A stretch of 64,000 nt of DNA from Sediminibacterium sp. (GCA_030726065.1 JANREK010000046.1:62001-126000); one strand, 5' to 3'. Positions 8,362-18,504 are shown, numbered from the stretch's first letter. The notes: generated from the letters alone by a model not told the origin. Program-made: numbers and translations.

Positions 8362-9000
8362 TTATTTTTTTCTGATTAAACTTAAACCATCTCTCACGGT
8401 TAATAAAACAGTTTCTGCCAATTGGTCCGACATTATCATTTCATTAAATGCGTATATCGCCTTTGCATTTTTACCTTTCAATGTTTCGTTGAATATTTCC
8501 CCATGAAACAATACATTGTCGACAATAATTAATCCATTTGTTTTTACCTGTGGAAAAATCATTTGATAATACTTGGCGTAATTCACTTTATCTGCGTCAA
8601 TAAATACAATATCCCATGGAGCGGTTAAATGTTGTAAAGTTTCGCCAGCATCACCCACATGAATTTTTATTTTATCCTTATGTGGACTTTGATTGATATT
8701 ATTTTGTGCATTGATTCCATCGGGTTCTCTTAATTCAAGGGTGTGCAATTGTCCGTCATGCACTAAGCCTTCGGCTAAGCACATGGCGCTAAAGCCTGAA
8801 AAGGTGCCCAGTTCCAAAATATGCTTGGGTTGCAATAATTTACTGAGCAAGCTTAAAAAGCCCCCTTGGGTCCAACTGCTTTGCATATCGGCATGCGGAT
8901 GTGTGGCTAAGGTAGTTTCGTATACCTCCTTTAAATAGGCAGGGGTTGCATTGCTATATTGCGCTGCGTATTCATTGGCTAAAGGGTGTATAAAATCCAT
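8362..9000 (-). CDS. O-methyltransferase (Methyltransf_3 / COMT-like)
   Basis: A 212-residue SAM-dependent methyltransferase of the catechol/caffeoyl-CoA O-methyltransferase family. The SAM motif is HILELGTFSGFSAMCLAEGL, followed by an acidic ribose-binding residue in LHTLELREPDG. The metal-binding region has WDIVFIDADKVNYAKYY and IIVDNVLFHGEI, the usual Asp...Asp-Asn ligands. The substrate is unknown, as the family acts on varied phenols. It sits between a sodium/solute symporter (11 bases upstream) and the LysM hydrolase. Confidence 0.85.
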   Translation of the reverse strand: MDFIHPLANEYAAQYSNATPAYLKEVYETTLATHPHADMQSSWTQGGFLSLLSKLLQPKHILELGTFSGFSAMCLAEGLVHDGQLHTLELREPDGINAQNNINQSPHKDKIKIHVGDAGETLQHLTAPWDIVFIDADKVNYAKYYQMIFPQVKTNGLIIVDNVLFHGEIFNETLKGKNAKAIYAFNEMIMSDQLAETVLLTVRDGLSLIRKK

Positions 9001-9011
9001 CAGTCAAAGTT

Positions 9012-10478
9012 CTATTTTTTTTCGCTATTCGGCGATGAAATTAAAAACAAGCCAAAAAATGTAAATAAGCCATTAATGATCAGCAATTCCTGACCAATTC
9101 TAAAGCCGGTAGGGGCTGAGCCAAAGAAGTAAGGCTGTAAGTAGTCAAGCAATAAACATAATAGGGGGGCAATAAAGCAAGGTAAAAATGCCCACTTATC
9201 TTTAATGCTTCTTTTAGTTAAAATGCCAAATGCAAATAAGCCTAATAAAGGGCCATAGGTATAGGAAGCAATTTTTAATAATAAATCAATGATACTTTTA
9301 TTATCAATCCATTTAAATACCAACACGATGATTAAAAAAAGTGCAGCAAAACCTAAATGTATTCTTTGACGAATTTTTTTCTTTTTGGCTTCATCCCATT
9401 GGGTATTTCTTTGCATGCCAACGATATCAATACAAAAACTAGAAGTAAGTGCAGTAATGGCACCATCGGCACTTGGGAATAAAGCCGATATTAATGCTAA
9501 AATAAAAATAATAGATAAATAGGGTGGCATATGCTGTAAGGCCAGGGTAGGGAATAAATCATCTCCCACGGCAGTTACATTTAATTGTGCAGCGTATAAA
9601 TGAAGTAGTCCTCCTAAAAACAAAAACAAACTGATTACAAATAACATGGTGAATCCAATCGTGATCATGTTTTTTTGCGCATCTTTCAAGTTTTTTACAG
9701 AAATATTTTTTTGCATCATTTCTTGATCTAAGCCAGTCATAGTAAGGGTAATGAAAGCACCACCGATGATTTGTTTTAGAAAAAATGATTTCGCATTCAC
9801 ATCCGGATTAAAAACGGTTGCAATACCTTTCGCTTGCATAGCAACTAATGCATCTCCCACGGATAAGTGTAGGTTGGATAAAATATAAATACTACAAATA
9901 ATTAAGCCCAATAGCATACCTGATGTTTGTAAGGTATCCGTATATACAATTGTTTTCACACCCCCTTCATAGGTATACAACAAAATCATAGCAAGTATAA
10001 CAACCGTGGTTGCCCAAAAAGGAACATGTAAATTATCTAAAATAAATACTTGTAAAATTTTTACCACCAAATATAATCTTGCCGTAGCGCCTAAAGTTCT
10101 GGATAGTATGAAAAAAGAGGCACCTGTTTTATAAGCGCCAAAACCCAATCTTTGTTCTAAATAGTTATAGATAGAAGTCAGGTTCATCTTATAATAGATG
10201 GGTAATAAAACATAAGCAATCGCGAAATAGCCAATTAGGTAGCCAATGGTAATTTGTAAATAATGAAATCCGTCTTTTCCTACTGCCCCAGGAACGCTTA
10301 CAAAAGTGACACCACTTAATGAGGTTCCAATCATTCCAAAGGCCACGAGCATCCAATTACTATTTTTATTACCTATAAAAAAGGACATATTATTACTATT
10401 TTTCCCTGTCACTTTTGCAACGGCAAGTAGGACTAAAAAATAGAGTACAACAAATAGGAATAATAAGGGAGCGCTCAT
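9012..10478 (-). CDS. Sodium:solute symporter (SSS family)
   Basis: A 488-residue polytopic inner-membrane carrier with about 13 predicted transmembrane helices. It has the SSS-family layout: NSNWMLVAFGMIGTSLSGVTFVSVPG near the N-terminus (first sodium-site helix), a GGVKTIVYTDTLQ loop, and the conserved ISALFPSADGAITALTSSF helix with the Ser/Thr residues that bind sodium. The substrate cannot be read from the sequence. Candidates in this family include sugars, amino acids and sialic acid. It heads a probable four-gene minus-strand unit running to hpt. Confidence 0.85.
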   Translation of the reverse strand: MSAPLLFLFVVLYFLVLLAVAKVTGKNSNNMSFFIGNKNSNWMLVAFGMIGTSLSGVTFVSVPGAVGKDGFHYLQITIGYLIGYFAIAYVLLPIYYKMNLTSIYNYLEQRLGFGAYKTGASFFILSRTLGATARLYLVVKILQVFILDNLHVPFWATTVVILAMILLYTYEGGVKTIVYTDTLQTSGMLLGLIICSIYILSNLHLSVGDALVAMQAKGIATVFNPDVNAKSFFLKQIIGGAFITLTMTGLDQEMMQKNISVKNLKDAQKNMITIGFTMLFVISLFLFLGGLLHLYAAQLNVTAVGDDLFPTLALQHMPPYLSIIFILALISALFPSADGAITALTSSFCIDIVGMQRNTQWDEAKKKKIRQRIHLGFAALFLIIVLVFKWIDNKSIIDLLLKIASYTYGPLLGLFAFGILTKRSIKDKWAFLPCFIAPLLCLLLDYLQPYFFGSAPTGFRIGQELLIINGLFTFFGLFLISSPNSEKK

Positions 10479-10562
10479 AGGTTATTAAATTAGTTCAAGC
10501 AAAGTAAAGACAAACTTTTAATTTTAACTAAATTCGACATTATTAAGCACAAAAAGGATATT

Positions 10563-11108
10563 ATGCCCATTCATGCCATTACACTGTTTTGCGGTTCCAA
10601 ATCGGGTAAAAACCCCGCTTTTGAACAAATGGCCATGGATTTAGGTACTTGGTTAGCGGAAGAACATATCACACTTATTTATGGAGGCGGAAATAAAGGA
10701 TTAATGGGTGCCACAGCTAATGCGTGTTTAGCAAAAGGAGGCAAGGTGGTGGGCATCATTCCAAAGGTTTTATTAGAGTGGGAAGCGGAACACAAAGGAT
10801 TAACGGAATTGATTGTTACCGAAAATATGCATGCGCGTAAGATGCTATTGTATGAAAAAGGAGAGGCTGCCATTATACTGCCAGGTGGCTTAGGAACTTT
10901 TGATGAACTTTTTGAAATGCTTGTATGGAACAATTTAAGTATCCACGATAAAAAAATAATGTTATATAATTTTCAAGGATTTTATGATCCATTAATTGCA
11001 ATGATTCAAAAAATGGAGGAAGAAGATTTTTTATATGAACGTAGTAGGTATCGTTTGCAAATTTGTGCAACACTCGAAGAGATTAAGGAGTTTTTTCATA
11101 GCGCTTAA
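10563..11108 (+). CDS. LOG family protein (TIGR00730; nucleotide 5'-monophosphate phosphoribohydrolase)
   Basis: A 181-residue Rossmann-fold protein of the Lonely Guy family, which cleaves the N-glycosidic bond of nucleoside monophosphates (cytokinin ribotides in plants, AMP and similar in bacteria). The signature PGGLGTFDELFEMLVW near residues 102-117 and the upstream MHARKMLLYE are both intact. An N-terminal LIYGGGNKGLMGATANA is the phosphate-binding region. The real bacterial substrate is uncertain. It is a single plus-strand gene between minus-strand units. Confidence 0.88.
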   Translation: MPIHAITLFCGSKSGKNPAFEQMAMDLGTWLAEEHITLIYGGGNKGLMGATANACLAKGGKVVGIIPKVLLEWEAEHKGLTELIVTENMHARKMLLYEKGEAAIILPGGLGTFDELFEMLVWNNLSIHDKKIMLYNFQGFYDPLIAMIQKMEEEDFLYERSRYRLQICATLEEIKEFFHSA

Positions 11109-11133
11109 TCAAAGCGTAGCCTTAGCTCAAATT

Positions 11134-11733
11134 TTAGCGCGCAACCTTAGGCCCGAATCTTAGTGGAAATCCAATACCTGCTCTAAATACAGGCTCTTTT
11201 CTGTTTAAAATACCATTGTATTGTGATTGTGGGTTGTTCAATAAATCAATCATAATTGAAAAATAACTAATCCCTGATGCACCGCGTTTGCCATACCCAA
11301 CGCCTGCCAATATGCTTTCAGCACCAAAATTAGTAGAACCAGCTTGTCCTGATTTGGTGTCTTTTTGTTTGATCCATGCATAATTATATTCAGGTTGCAC
11401 TTGGATAAAAAAACTTTCTATCGGCCAAATACGCGTAAATGCACCAATACCTAATCTAAAATTGCGACTTCGAATATCGCTAAACTCAGAGGCATTGTAT
11501 AGCTCATAATATATATTCATCGCCAAACCGCCATCTAAATACGGCGTAAAGCTTTTTATAATTTCAGGATTCAAACCCATCTGAAAGCTATGCGCGCCGC
11601 CACCTAATACCAATCCGCCACCCACGAAAACCGGTTTTTTATCTAAAATTTTATTTGTAGTGATAGTGGTTTGCGCTTGCGCAGTAATGCTGAATAAGAT
11701 AATTGTAGCTAGGATAATGTTTTTAAGATGCAT
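11134..11733 (-). CDS. Secreted hypothetical protein, probable small outer-membrane beta-barrel
   Basis: A 199-residue protein with a clear signal peptide (cleavage after AQA near residue 21). The mature part has alternating hydrophobic strands rich in Gly, Tyr and Phe (for example FRLGIGAFTRIW, FFIQVQPEYNYAW, SILAGVGYGKRG) and a strand-like C-terminal region, which fits a small barrel. I do not recognise a named family. It converges on the LOG-family gene with a 25-base gap and stands alone, 91 bases after the FAD oxidase stop. Confidence 0.6.
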   Translation of the reverse strand: MHLKNIILATIILFSITAQAQTTITTNKILDKKPVFVGGGLVLGGGAHSFQMGLNPEIIKSFTPYLDGGLAMNIYYELYNASEFSDIRSRNFRLGIGAFTRIWPIESFFIQVQPEYNYAWIKQKDTKSGQAGSTNFGAESILAGVGYGKRGASGISYFSIMIDLLNNPQSQYNGILNRKEPVFRAGIGFPLRFGPKVAR

Positions 11734-11824
11734 GGGATCGAGTTACTGTTTTGTTATTTTTTATCTTGAGAATATTTAAGCATTGCTTTATAATTACTGC
11801 ATTTATTCGAATACTCTATTTTGC

Positions 11825-13231
11825 TTACTTTTTATAATCGAAAATTTTACCACTATTTAAAATATGATTAGGGTCAAATGTATTTTTTATGCCGCGCATT
11901 AGTTCAAGCGAAACTTCGTTAAACAGCACCGGCATATATGATTTTTGTATCAGCCCAATACCATGTTCGCCACTAATGTTACCGCCTAGTTCCTTAACAA
12001 GTTCAAATAATTTTTTTAAGATGGTATTCATTTCATCACTACCATAACTTTTTTTAATCGTAGGGTGGTTTATTCTGATATGTAAATTACCATCGCCCGC
12101 ATGACCATAACACACCACTTTAAATCCGTTTTGTGCGCCTAATTCTTTCACCCCTTTTATTAATTTAGGTAGTTCTGCCCTAGGCACTACGGTATCTTCT
12201 TCAATGTTATATCCCGCCATCACCGCAGCTTCATTGGCTTTGCGACGTATTTTCCAAAGTTCATTTTTTTGTTGCGCATCATCTGCGAAAAATAATTCAC
12301 CTGCATCAAATTGGGAAAGCACCTCCGAAATAGCTTCCATTTCACTCATCAGCACATCCATATTATTGCCATCAACTTCAATAATTAAATGTGCAGCTAA
12401 ATTTTCAGTTAGTGGGATGGCCGTGCTGTCCAAAATTTTAGATGCAAGGGTAATGGCATCTATCTCCATTAATTCCATTGCACTTGGGGTGATGCCAGCT
12501 CTAAAAATTGCACTCACCGCTTCGCTTGCTTTTTCCAAACTATTAAAAGGCGCCAACATTAATAAATCAAACTTGGGATGTGGAATTAATCTTAATACTA
12601 TTTTAGTTACAATACCTAATGTCCCTTCACTACCCACTATGAGTTGTGTGATATTATAACCAGTGGCATTTTTTAATACATTGGAACCGGTCCAAATTAT
12701 TTCCCCATTGGGAAGTACTACTTCTAAGTTTAATACGTAATCTTTTACCACGCCGTATTTAACTGCTTTTGGGCCGCCTGAGTTTTCTGAAATATTACCA
12801 CCAATAAAACAACTGCCTTTACTCGCAGGATCAGGCGGATAAAACAATCCTTTTTCTTTAACTGCATCTTGCAGCATTTCTGTAATCACACCAGGCTCGG
12901 TGGTCACTTGTAAATTTCTTTCGTCTATTTCTAAAATGGTATTGAATCTTTCCATAGAAATCACCAATCCGCCTAAGTGCGGAAGTGCACCACCGGTTAA
13001 ACCAGTTCCTGCACCTCTTGGTGTAACTGGAATTAAACGTTCGTTACAAATTTTTAGTAGTTGGGCAATTTCTGAAGCCTGCCTTGGCTTTACAATTACT
13101 TGTGGGGCATAATGTAATTGTTCCGTTTCATCCTTGCCATACTTTTCAATACTGTCAGCATCGGTAAAAACATTCGTAGCGCCAACAATTAATTTAAATT
13201 GTTCAAGTATTTGTGTTGTAATTGCGTTCAT
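11825..13231 (-). CDS. FAD-linked oxidase (GlcD / D-lactate dehydrogenase-like)
   Basis: A 468-residue flavoenzyme of the VAO/GlcD family, which oxidises 2-hydroxy acids such as glycolate or D-lactate. The N-terminal FAD-binding domain has VTPRGAGTGLTGGALPH (pyrophosphate loop), NISENSGGPKAVKYG and VGSEGTLGIVTKIVL. The C-terminal FAD-oxidase domain has HAGDGNLHIRI with metal-binding His residues and ends with SGEHGIGLIQK. No Fe-S domain is fused and no GlcE/GlcF partner is adjacent, so electrons may go to a quinone or a distant subunit. It is 23 bases downstream of the deoxynucleoside kinase gene. Confidence 0.87.
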   Translation of the reverse strand: MNAITTQILEQFKLIVGATNVFTDADSIEKYGKDETEQLHYAPQVIVKPRQASEIAQLLKICNERLIPVTPRGAGTGLTGGALPHLGGLVISMERFNTILEIDERNLQVTTEPGVITEMLQDAVKEKGLFYPPDPASKGSCFIGGNISENSGGPKAVKYGVVKDYVLNLEVVLPNGEIIWTGSNVLKNATGYNITQLIVGSEGTLGIVTKIVLRLIPHPKFDLLMLAPFNSLEKASEAVSAIFRAGITPSAMELMEIDAITLASKILDSTAIPLTENLAAHLIIEVDGNNMDVLMSEMEAISEVLSQFDAGELFFADDAQQKNELWKIRRKANEAAVMAGYNIEEDTVVPRAELPKLIKGVKELGAQNGFKVVCYGHAGDGNLHIRINHPTIKKSYGSDEMNTILKKLFELVKELGGNISGEHGIGLIQKSYMPVLFNEVSLELMRGIKNTFDPNHILNSGKIFDYKK

Positions 13232-13254
13232 GACGATGGTATTAAAACGAGCGG

Positions 13255-13890
13255 TTAAAATAAGCCGTACAACATTCCGTCTACCTTGCTTATTATTTCG
13301 CCTAAATCTTCTTCGTTTTCGCCGAATTTATTTTTATCACAATCAATAATCAATAATGGACCTTCTTTATAACCCTCAATCCATTTATTGTAATACTCAT
13401 TCAACTTTTTTAAATAATCCAAACGAATATTTTCCTCGTACTCTCTTCCTCTTTTTTGGATTTGAGAAACAAGCGTGGGAACAGATGCTTTTAAATAAAT
13501 TAATAAATCAGGAGGTTGTACCATTGTTTTAATGGTGCTAAAAAATCCGTAGTAATTATCATAGTCCCGCTTACTCATTAATCCCATCTCATGTAAGTTG
13601 GGCGCAAAAATATTTGCATCCTCGTAAATCGTTCTATCTTGAATAATGGTTTCTGTTCCTCTTTGAATATCTAATATTTGATTCAAACGACCATGCAAAA
13701 AATAAATTTGTAAATTAAAACTCCAGCGCGGCATGTCATCGTAAAAATCAGTTAAGTAAGGGTTATGGTCAACATCCTCAAATTGAGGTATCCAACGATA
13801 ATGCTTACTTAACATTTCAGTTAAAGTAGTTTTACCAGCGCCGATATTGCCGGCTACTGCAACGTGTTTTGGTTTTTTAGCTTTTGCCAT
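13255..13890 (-). CDS. Deoxynucleoside kinase
   Basis: A 211-residue kinase of the dNK/dGK/dCK family, phosphorylating deoxynucleosides for salvage. The P-loop GNIGAGKTTLTEML is at residues 15-28, an Asp-Arg pair occurs in IIQDRTIYEDANIF, and the LID arginines lie in QKRGREYEENI. The specificity (purine or pyrimidine) cannot be told. It is upstream of the FAD-linked oxidase and downstream of trpS, all on the minus strand, and may share transcripts with them. Confidence 0.88.
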   Translation of the reverse strand: MAKAKKPKHVAVAGNIGAGKTTLTEMLSKHYRWIPQFEDVDHNPYLTDFYDDMPRWSFNLQIYFLHGRLNQILDIQRGTETIIQDRTIYEDANIFAPNLHEMGLMSKRDYDNYYGFFSTIKTMVQPPDLLIYLKASVPTLVSQIQKRGREYEENIRLDYLKKLNEYYNKWIEGYKEGPLLIIDCDKNKFGENEEDLGEIISKVDGMLYGLF

Positions 13891-13940
13891 GATAGTGAAA
13901 ATACTAAATAGTTGATGTACTATTTATTTTTTTTAATTTT

Positions 13941-14954
13941 TTATAGGTAATCCATCCCAATTGTTTTACGAACTAACGAAAGGGTAGTTGAGGCACTTGC
14001 TCTGGCCTTGTCTGCTCCTTGTTGTATGATCTTCAATAAATGAGCTTTGTTGTCTTGCAAATCAGCGGCTTGTGAACGAATTGGGTTAATAAAATTAACC
14101 ATATCCTCGGCCAATTGCTTTTTCATATCACCATATCTTATAATGCAATTTCCCTCAGAGCTATTATTAAAATCGTCCTCGAATTTTTTAACGGTATCTG
14201 CCGAACTCACTAAACCCATCAAGGTAAATAAGTTTTGAATGTAATCGGGTTTGGCTGCATTGGGGATTAAAGGGCCTTGATCTGTTTTGGCTTTCATCAC
14301 TTTTTTGCGAATCAAATCATCCGTATCCGCTAAAAATAAAGTGGTCATTTGATTTTCACTTTTGCTCATCTTGCCTTCGCCATCCAATCCTAATATTTTA
14401 ATCAATTCACTATTATAATTAAATGCATAAGGTAAAGGGAAGGTTTCACCATATCTGTGATTAAAACGCTCTGCAAAGTTGCGCGCCATTTCCAAATTTT
14501 GTTCTTGGTCTTTACCTACAGGCACTTTAACTGCACGGTGTATTAATATATCTGCAGCTTGTAAAACAGGGTAAGTCAATAAACCTGCATTCACGTTATC
14601 CGGTTGCATTCTTACTTTGTCCTTAAAAGTAGTGGTCTTTTCTAATTCGCCTTTATAAGCCAACATATTTAAATACAAATACAATTCAGCAATTTCTGGA
14701 ACATCACTTTGAACATATAGGGATACTTTATCAGGATCCAAGCCACAAGCAATATTTTCAGCCACTACGCGTAATACACTTTCTTGTAATTGCTTAGTAT
14801 CGGGATGAGTGGTTAAACTATGCCAGTTGGCCACAAAAAAGAAACAATTAAAATCATCTTGCATACGCACATAATTGCGCATAGCACCAAAATAGTTGCC
14901 CAAATGCAAGAACCCGGTGGGCCTAATTCCGCTCAATACAATTTCCTTTTCCAT
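13941..14954 (-). CDS. trpS: Tryptophan--tRNA ligase
   Basis: A 337-residue class I aminoacyl-tRNA synthetase that charges tRNA-Trp. The HIGH-type motif is LHLGNYFG near residue 16, and KMSKS appears intact near residue 195 (KMSKSEN). The GIRPTG start region and the VPVGKDQEQNLEMAR stretch are typical of bacterial TrpRS. The frame extends 14 codons further upstream, but MEKEIVLSGIRPTG is the normal family start, so 14954 was chosen. A -7-like TATCTTCG lies seven bases before this ATG. Confidence 0.95.
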   Translation of the reverse strand: MEKEIVLSGIRPTGFLHLGNYFGAMRNYVRMQDDFNCFFFVANWHSLTTHPDTKQLQESVLRVVAENIACGLDPDKVSLYVQSDVPEIAELYLYLNMLAYKGELEKTTTFKDKVRMQPDNVNAGLLTYPVLQAADILIHRAVKVPVGKDQEQNLEMARNFAERFNHRYGETFPLPYAFNYNSELIKILGLDGEGKMSKSENQMTTLFLADTDDLIRKKVMKAKTDQGPLIPNAAKPDYIQNLFTLMGLVSSADTVKKFEDDFNNSSEGNCIIRYGDMKKQLAEDMVNFINPIRSQAADLQDNKAHLLKIIQQGADKARASASTTLSLVRKTIGMDYL

Positions 14955-14961
14955 AGCTGTG

Positions 14962-14969
14962 CGAAGATA
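14962..14969 (-). promoter_or_regulatory. Probable variant -7 box of trpS
   Basis: TATCTTCG on the minus strand differs from TAnnTTTG at one base (TTCG for TTTG) and is seven bases before the trpS ATG. Confidence 0.4.
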
Positions 14970-15034
14970 ATGAAATGGGAACCCATTTTTTGCCATCTTT
15001 TTGGGATATTTGTACAGAATCTAAAAAAATTAGT

Positions 15035-17137
15035 TTGAGCCAAGCTTCTCTTTTATCCAGTCCTATTGAATACCTAAAGGGAGTAGGCCCTTTGCGGGCT
15101 GATATGCTTAAAAAGGAGCTTGAAATATACACTTTTGGCGATCTTTTACAGCACTTTCCATATCGGCATATTGACAAAACCCAGCTAAATACCATCGCAT
15201 CCATCAGTCCGGATCAGGAATTTATCCAGGTAAAGGGCGTGTTGCAGGGGATTGAAATGATTGGAGAACGCAGATCAAAACGCATGGTGAGTCAATTGAA
15301 AGATGCGACAGGGCAGTTGGAACTTGCTTGGTTTCAGGGGATTAATTGGGTCCAGAAAAATTTAGTGGAGGGGCAAGTGTATTTGGTATACGGCAGGGTA
15401 AGTTTTTTTAACGGGCGCGCACAAATAGTGCATCCCGAAATTGAGCCCTTTGTTGCGGCTACCCGAGGTCAAAAGGCATTGCTTGAACCTATTTATTCAT
15501 CTACCGAAAAATTAAAATCCAGGGGTTTAAATGGCAAACAGATAGGAAAACTGACCCAAACCTTATTTCAACAAATAAGTAGTAATGACTTGCCTGAAAA
15601 TTTACCCAGTCATTTGCTGATCAATCGAATATCAAGATGGGAAGCCTTCAGGCAGGTGCATTTTCCAACATCACCGGAGATGTATAAAAAAGCATTAGAC
15701 CGATTAATCTTTGAAGAATTATTTATTGCACAGCTCAGAATTAATTTGATAAAAATTCAAAGACATAAAAATAGCAGAGGGCATTTATTCGAAAAAGTAG
15801 GCGATTATTTTAACGACTTTTATAATAAATATTTGCCTTTTGAATTAACGGGTGCTCAAAAAAGAGTCATAAAAGAAATTAGATTAGATACTGCCAAGGG
15901 CAAGCAAATGAATCGCTTATTGCAAGGGGATGTGGGTAGTGGAAAAACGATGATTGCATTGTTAAGTATGTTAATAGCCGCGGATAATGGCTTTCAAAGT
16001 TGTATCATGGCGCCCACGGAAATTTTGGCGCAACAACACTATGCGAGCTTGGGAGAATTATTAAAATCAATGCCAATTGAAATTGCTTTATTAACAGGCA
16101 GTACAAAAATTGCAGAAAGACGCCGCATCTTGAAAGGATTGGCCGAGGATACTATTCACTTTGTGGTAGGCACACATGCCATTATTGAAGATGCGGTACA
16201 ATTTAAAAATTTAGGATTGGCTGTGATTGATGAGCAGCATAGGTTTGGGGTGGCACAACGCGCGCAGTTATGGAAAAAGTCGACGATTCCACCACATATT
16301 TTGGTGATGACTGCAACACCCATTCCGCGAACATTAGCCATGACCGCTTATGGTGATTTGGATTATAGTGTAATGGATGAACTACCACCAGGAAGGCAGG
16401 TGATAAAAACAGTACACCGTTACGAAACTACAAGAGCAAATGTGATGGACTTTGTAAAAACTGAAATTGAAAAAGGGCGTCAGGCATATTATGTATATCC
16501 ATTAATTGAAGAAAGTGAAAAATTAAGTTTCGAAGATTTAATGCAAGGGTATGAGCAGGTGAAAAGTCATTTCCCGGAGCCTAAGTATAAAATAAGTATG
16601 GTACATGGAAGGCAAAAGAATATTGAAAAGGAAACAAACATGAAAAGGTTTGTAATGGGCGATACGCAAATATTAGTGGGTACCACTGTTATTGAAGTAG
16701 GGGTGAATGTACCCAATGCTTCTGTGATTGTCATTGAAAGTGCCGAAAAGTTTGGGCTATCACAATTGCATCAATTGCGGGGCAGGGTGGGCAGAGGAAC
16801 GGAGCAGAGTTACTGTATTTTATTAAGTAGTGTAAAAGCAAGTAGGCTAGCAAAAGATCGTTTAAAAATTATGTGTACCACCAATGATGGATTTGTGATT
16901 GCAGAAAAGGACTTGGAGTTAAGGGGTCCTGGTGATATTGATGGTACAAGACAAAGTGGGGCATTAAATTTTAAATTAGCCAACATTATCAACGATCGCG
17001 CCAATCTTGAATTAGCAAAGGAAGCAGCAGTGGCTATCTGCGAAAAGGACCCTTCGCTTAATTTACCAGAACACCAGCAAACAAAATTGTTTTTACAGAC
17101 CCAAAAAAATAAAATTGGTTGGGGTAAGATCGCTTAA
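15035..17137 (+). CDS. recG: ATP-dependent DNA helicase RecG
   Basis: RecG remodels stalled replication forks and Holliday junctions. The product has the N-terminal wedge/OB domain (PIEYLKGVGPLRADML start), then helicase domain 1 with Walker A GDVGSGKT and DEQHRFGV, then helicase domain 2 with HGRQKN, IEVGVNVPNASV and QLRGRVGRG. Full length at 700 residues. The start is uncertain. A TTG at 15035 gives the usual family N-terminus, while the only in-frame ATG (14975) adds 20 unusual residues and spans a -7-like GATATTTG at 15005-15012. I prefer the TTG. Confidence 0.93.
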   Translation: MSQASLLSSPIEYLKGVGPLRADMLKKELEIYTFGDLLQHFPYRHIDKTQLNTIASISPDQEFIQVKGVLQGIEMIGERRSKRMVSQLKDATGQLELAWFQGINWVQKNLVEGQVYLVYGRVSFFNGRAQIVHPEIEPFVAATRGQKALLEPIYSSTEKLKSRGLNGKQIGKLTQTLFQQISSNDLPENLPSHLLINRISRWEAFRQVHFPTSPEMYKKALDRLIFEELFIAQLRINLIKIQRHKNSRGHLFEKVGDYFNDFYNKYLPFELTGAQKRVIKEIRLDTAKGKQMNRLLQGDVGSGKTMIALLSMLIAADNGFQSCIMAPTEILAQQHYASLGELLKSMPIEIALLTGSTKIAERRRILKGLAEDTIHFVVGTHAIIEDAVQFKNLGLAVIDEQHRFGVAQRAQLWKKSTIPPHILVMTATPIPRTLAMTAYGDLDYSVMDELPPGRQVIKTVHRYETTRANVMDFVKTEIEKGRQAYYVYPLIEESEKLSFEDLMQGYEQVKSHFPEPKYKISMVHGRQKNIEKETNMKRFVMGDTQILVGTTVIEVGVNVPNASVIVIESAEKFGLSQLHQLRGRVGRGTEQSYCILLSSVKASRLAKDRLKIMCTTNDGFVIAEKDLELRGPGDIDGTRQSGALNFKLANIINDRANLELAKEAAVAICEKDPSLNLPEHQQTKLFLQTQKNKIGWGKIA

Positions 17138-17202
17138 GGAGCTGATTTTTTAATTAACTTGCTGACTGCATCTCTACTCATTAAATATTCAAATAGTATA
17201 CC

Positions 17203-18501
17203 ATGAAATATGCACCTTTAGATTCAAAAATATTTATACAGAACAGAAAACGTTTTGTATCAAAAATGCAAAAAAATAGCATTGCCATTTTTGTAAGTAA
17301 TGACGAGTTTCCTTACAATGCAGATGCGCTTCATAATTTCAAACAAAACACTGAAATGTTTTGGTTGTCAGGAATTGAGCAAGAGGGCTCGATGGTAATT
17401 TTATTCCCAGACAATCCAGATCCAAAATACAGAGAAGTGTTGGTATTGGTTCGCCCACAAGAACTCAAAGAAATTTGGGATGGTAAAAGATTAAGGGCAC
17501 ATGAAGCAACAAAAATTTCAGGAATGACTACCATTGTTTGGGTGGATTCCTTGGATGGTTTGTTACAGCCTTGGATACATTTAGCAGATGCTATTTATTT
17601 AGATTCCAATGAAAATGATCGCAAGAATAATTTAATACGTACCAATGAATATCGCTTCATTGATGAGATGCAAGCAAGATATCCTTTGCATCAATATTTA
17701 CGTGCTGCCAAATTAATGAAGGAATTACGCAGTATAAAAACCAAAGAAGAAATAGTGGTGATTCAAAAAGCGATTGATATCACAGATGTTACTTTCAGAC
17801 GCTTATTGCAATTCATACAACCCGGGGTTAATGAATGTGAAATTGAAGCTGAAATTTATCATTCATTTTTAAGCCAACGCGCCACAGGGGTAGCTTATCA
17901 TAGTATTATTGCCAGTGGTGATAATGCCCGCACTTTGCATTATAATAGTAACAATAATATATGTAAAGAGGGGGAATTGGTTTTAATGGATTTTGGTGCA
18001 GAGTATGGCGGATACTGTGCGGATTTAACAAGAACAGTGCCGGTAAATGGCAAATTTACCCGACGTCAAAAACAAGTGTACAATGCTTGTTTGCATTTGC
18101 ATAATTATGCCAAATCAATTTTAAACCCGGGTATTAGTATTTTAAAGTACACGGATAAAGTAGGGGAGGAAGCAACACAACAATTTTTAAAAATTGGTTT
18201 GTTGAAAAAAACGGAAGTTAAAAATGAAGATCCTGAAAACAGAGCGTACCGAAAATATTTATACCATGGCATTTCACACCATTTAGGATTAGATGTACAT
18301 GATTTAGGCACAAGAACGGCGCCAATTACTGCAGGTATGGTATTTACTATTGAGCCAGGTATTTATATTAAAGAAGAAGGCATGGGCGTAAGGATTGAAA
18401 ATAATTTTTGGATTACTGCTACTGGTAATCAGGATTTAATGAAAAATATTCCAATTACAGTGGAGGAAATTGAATCATTAATGAAACGCAATAAAAAATA
18501 A
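17203..18501 (+). CDS. Aminopeptidase P family protein (Xaa-Pro aminopeptidase, M24B)
   Basis: A 432-residue metallopeptidase that removes N-terminal residues preceding proline. The N-terminal creatinase-like domain (about 1-170) has NTEMFWLSGIEQEGS. The C-terminal pita-bread domain carries the metal ligands: Asp in LMDFGAEYGG and CADLTRTVP, His in HGISHHLGLDVHD, Glu in TIEPGIYI and Glu in GVRIENNF. All five expected ligands are present. It is followed three bases later by pssA, so the genes are probably co-transcribed. Confidence 0.92.
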   Translation: MKYAPLDSKIFIQNRKRFVSKMQKNSIAIFVSNDEFPYNADALHNFKQNTEMFWLSGIEQEGSMVILFPDNPDPKYREVLVLVRPQELKEIWDGKRLRAHEATKISGMTTIVWVDSLDGLLQPWIHLADAIYLDSNENDRKNNLIRTNEYRFIDEMQARYPLHQYLRAAKLMKELRSIKTKEEIVVIQKAIDITDVTFRRLLQFIQPGVNECEIEAEIYHSFLSQRATGVAYHSIIASGDNARTLHYNSNNNICKEGELVLMDFGAEYGGYCADLTRTVPVNGKFTRRQKQVYNACLHLHNYAKSILNPGISILKYTDKVGEEATQQFLKIGLLKKTEVKNEDPENRAYRKYLYHGISHHLGLDVHDLGTRTAPITAGMVFTIEPGIYIKEEGMGVRIENNFWITATGNQDLMKNIPITVEEIESLMKRNKK

Positions 18502-18504
18502 AGC

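Noticed and set aside
12204..12659. 151-residue plus-strand ORF
   Set aside because: Antisense to the FAD-linked oxidase, with composition typical of a shadow frame and no promoter or family features.
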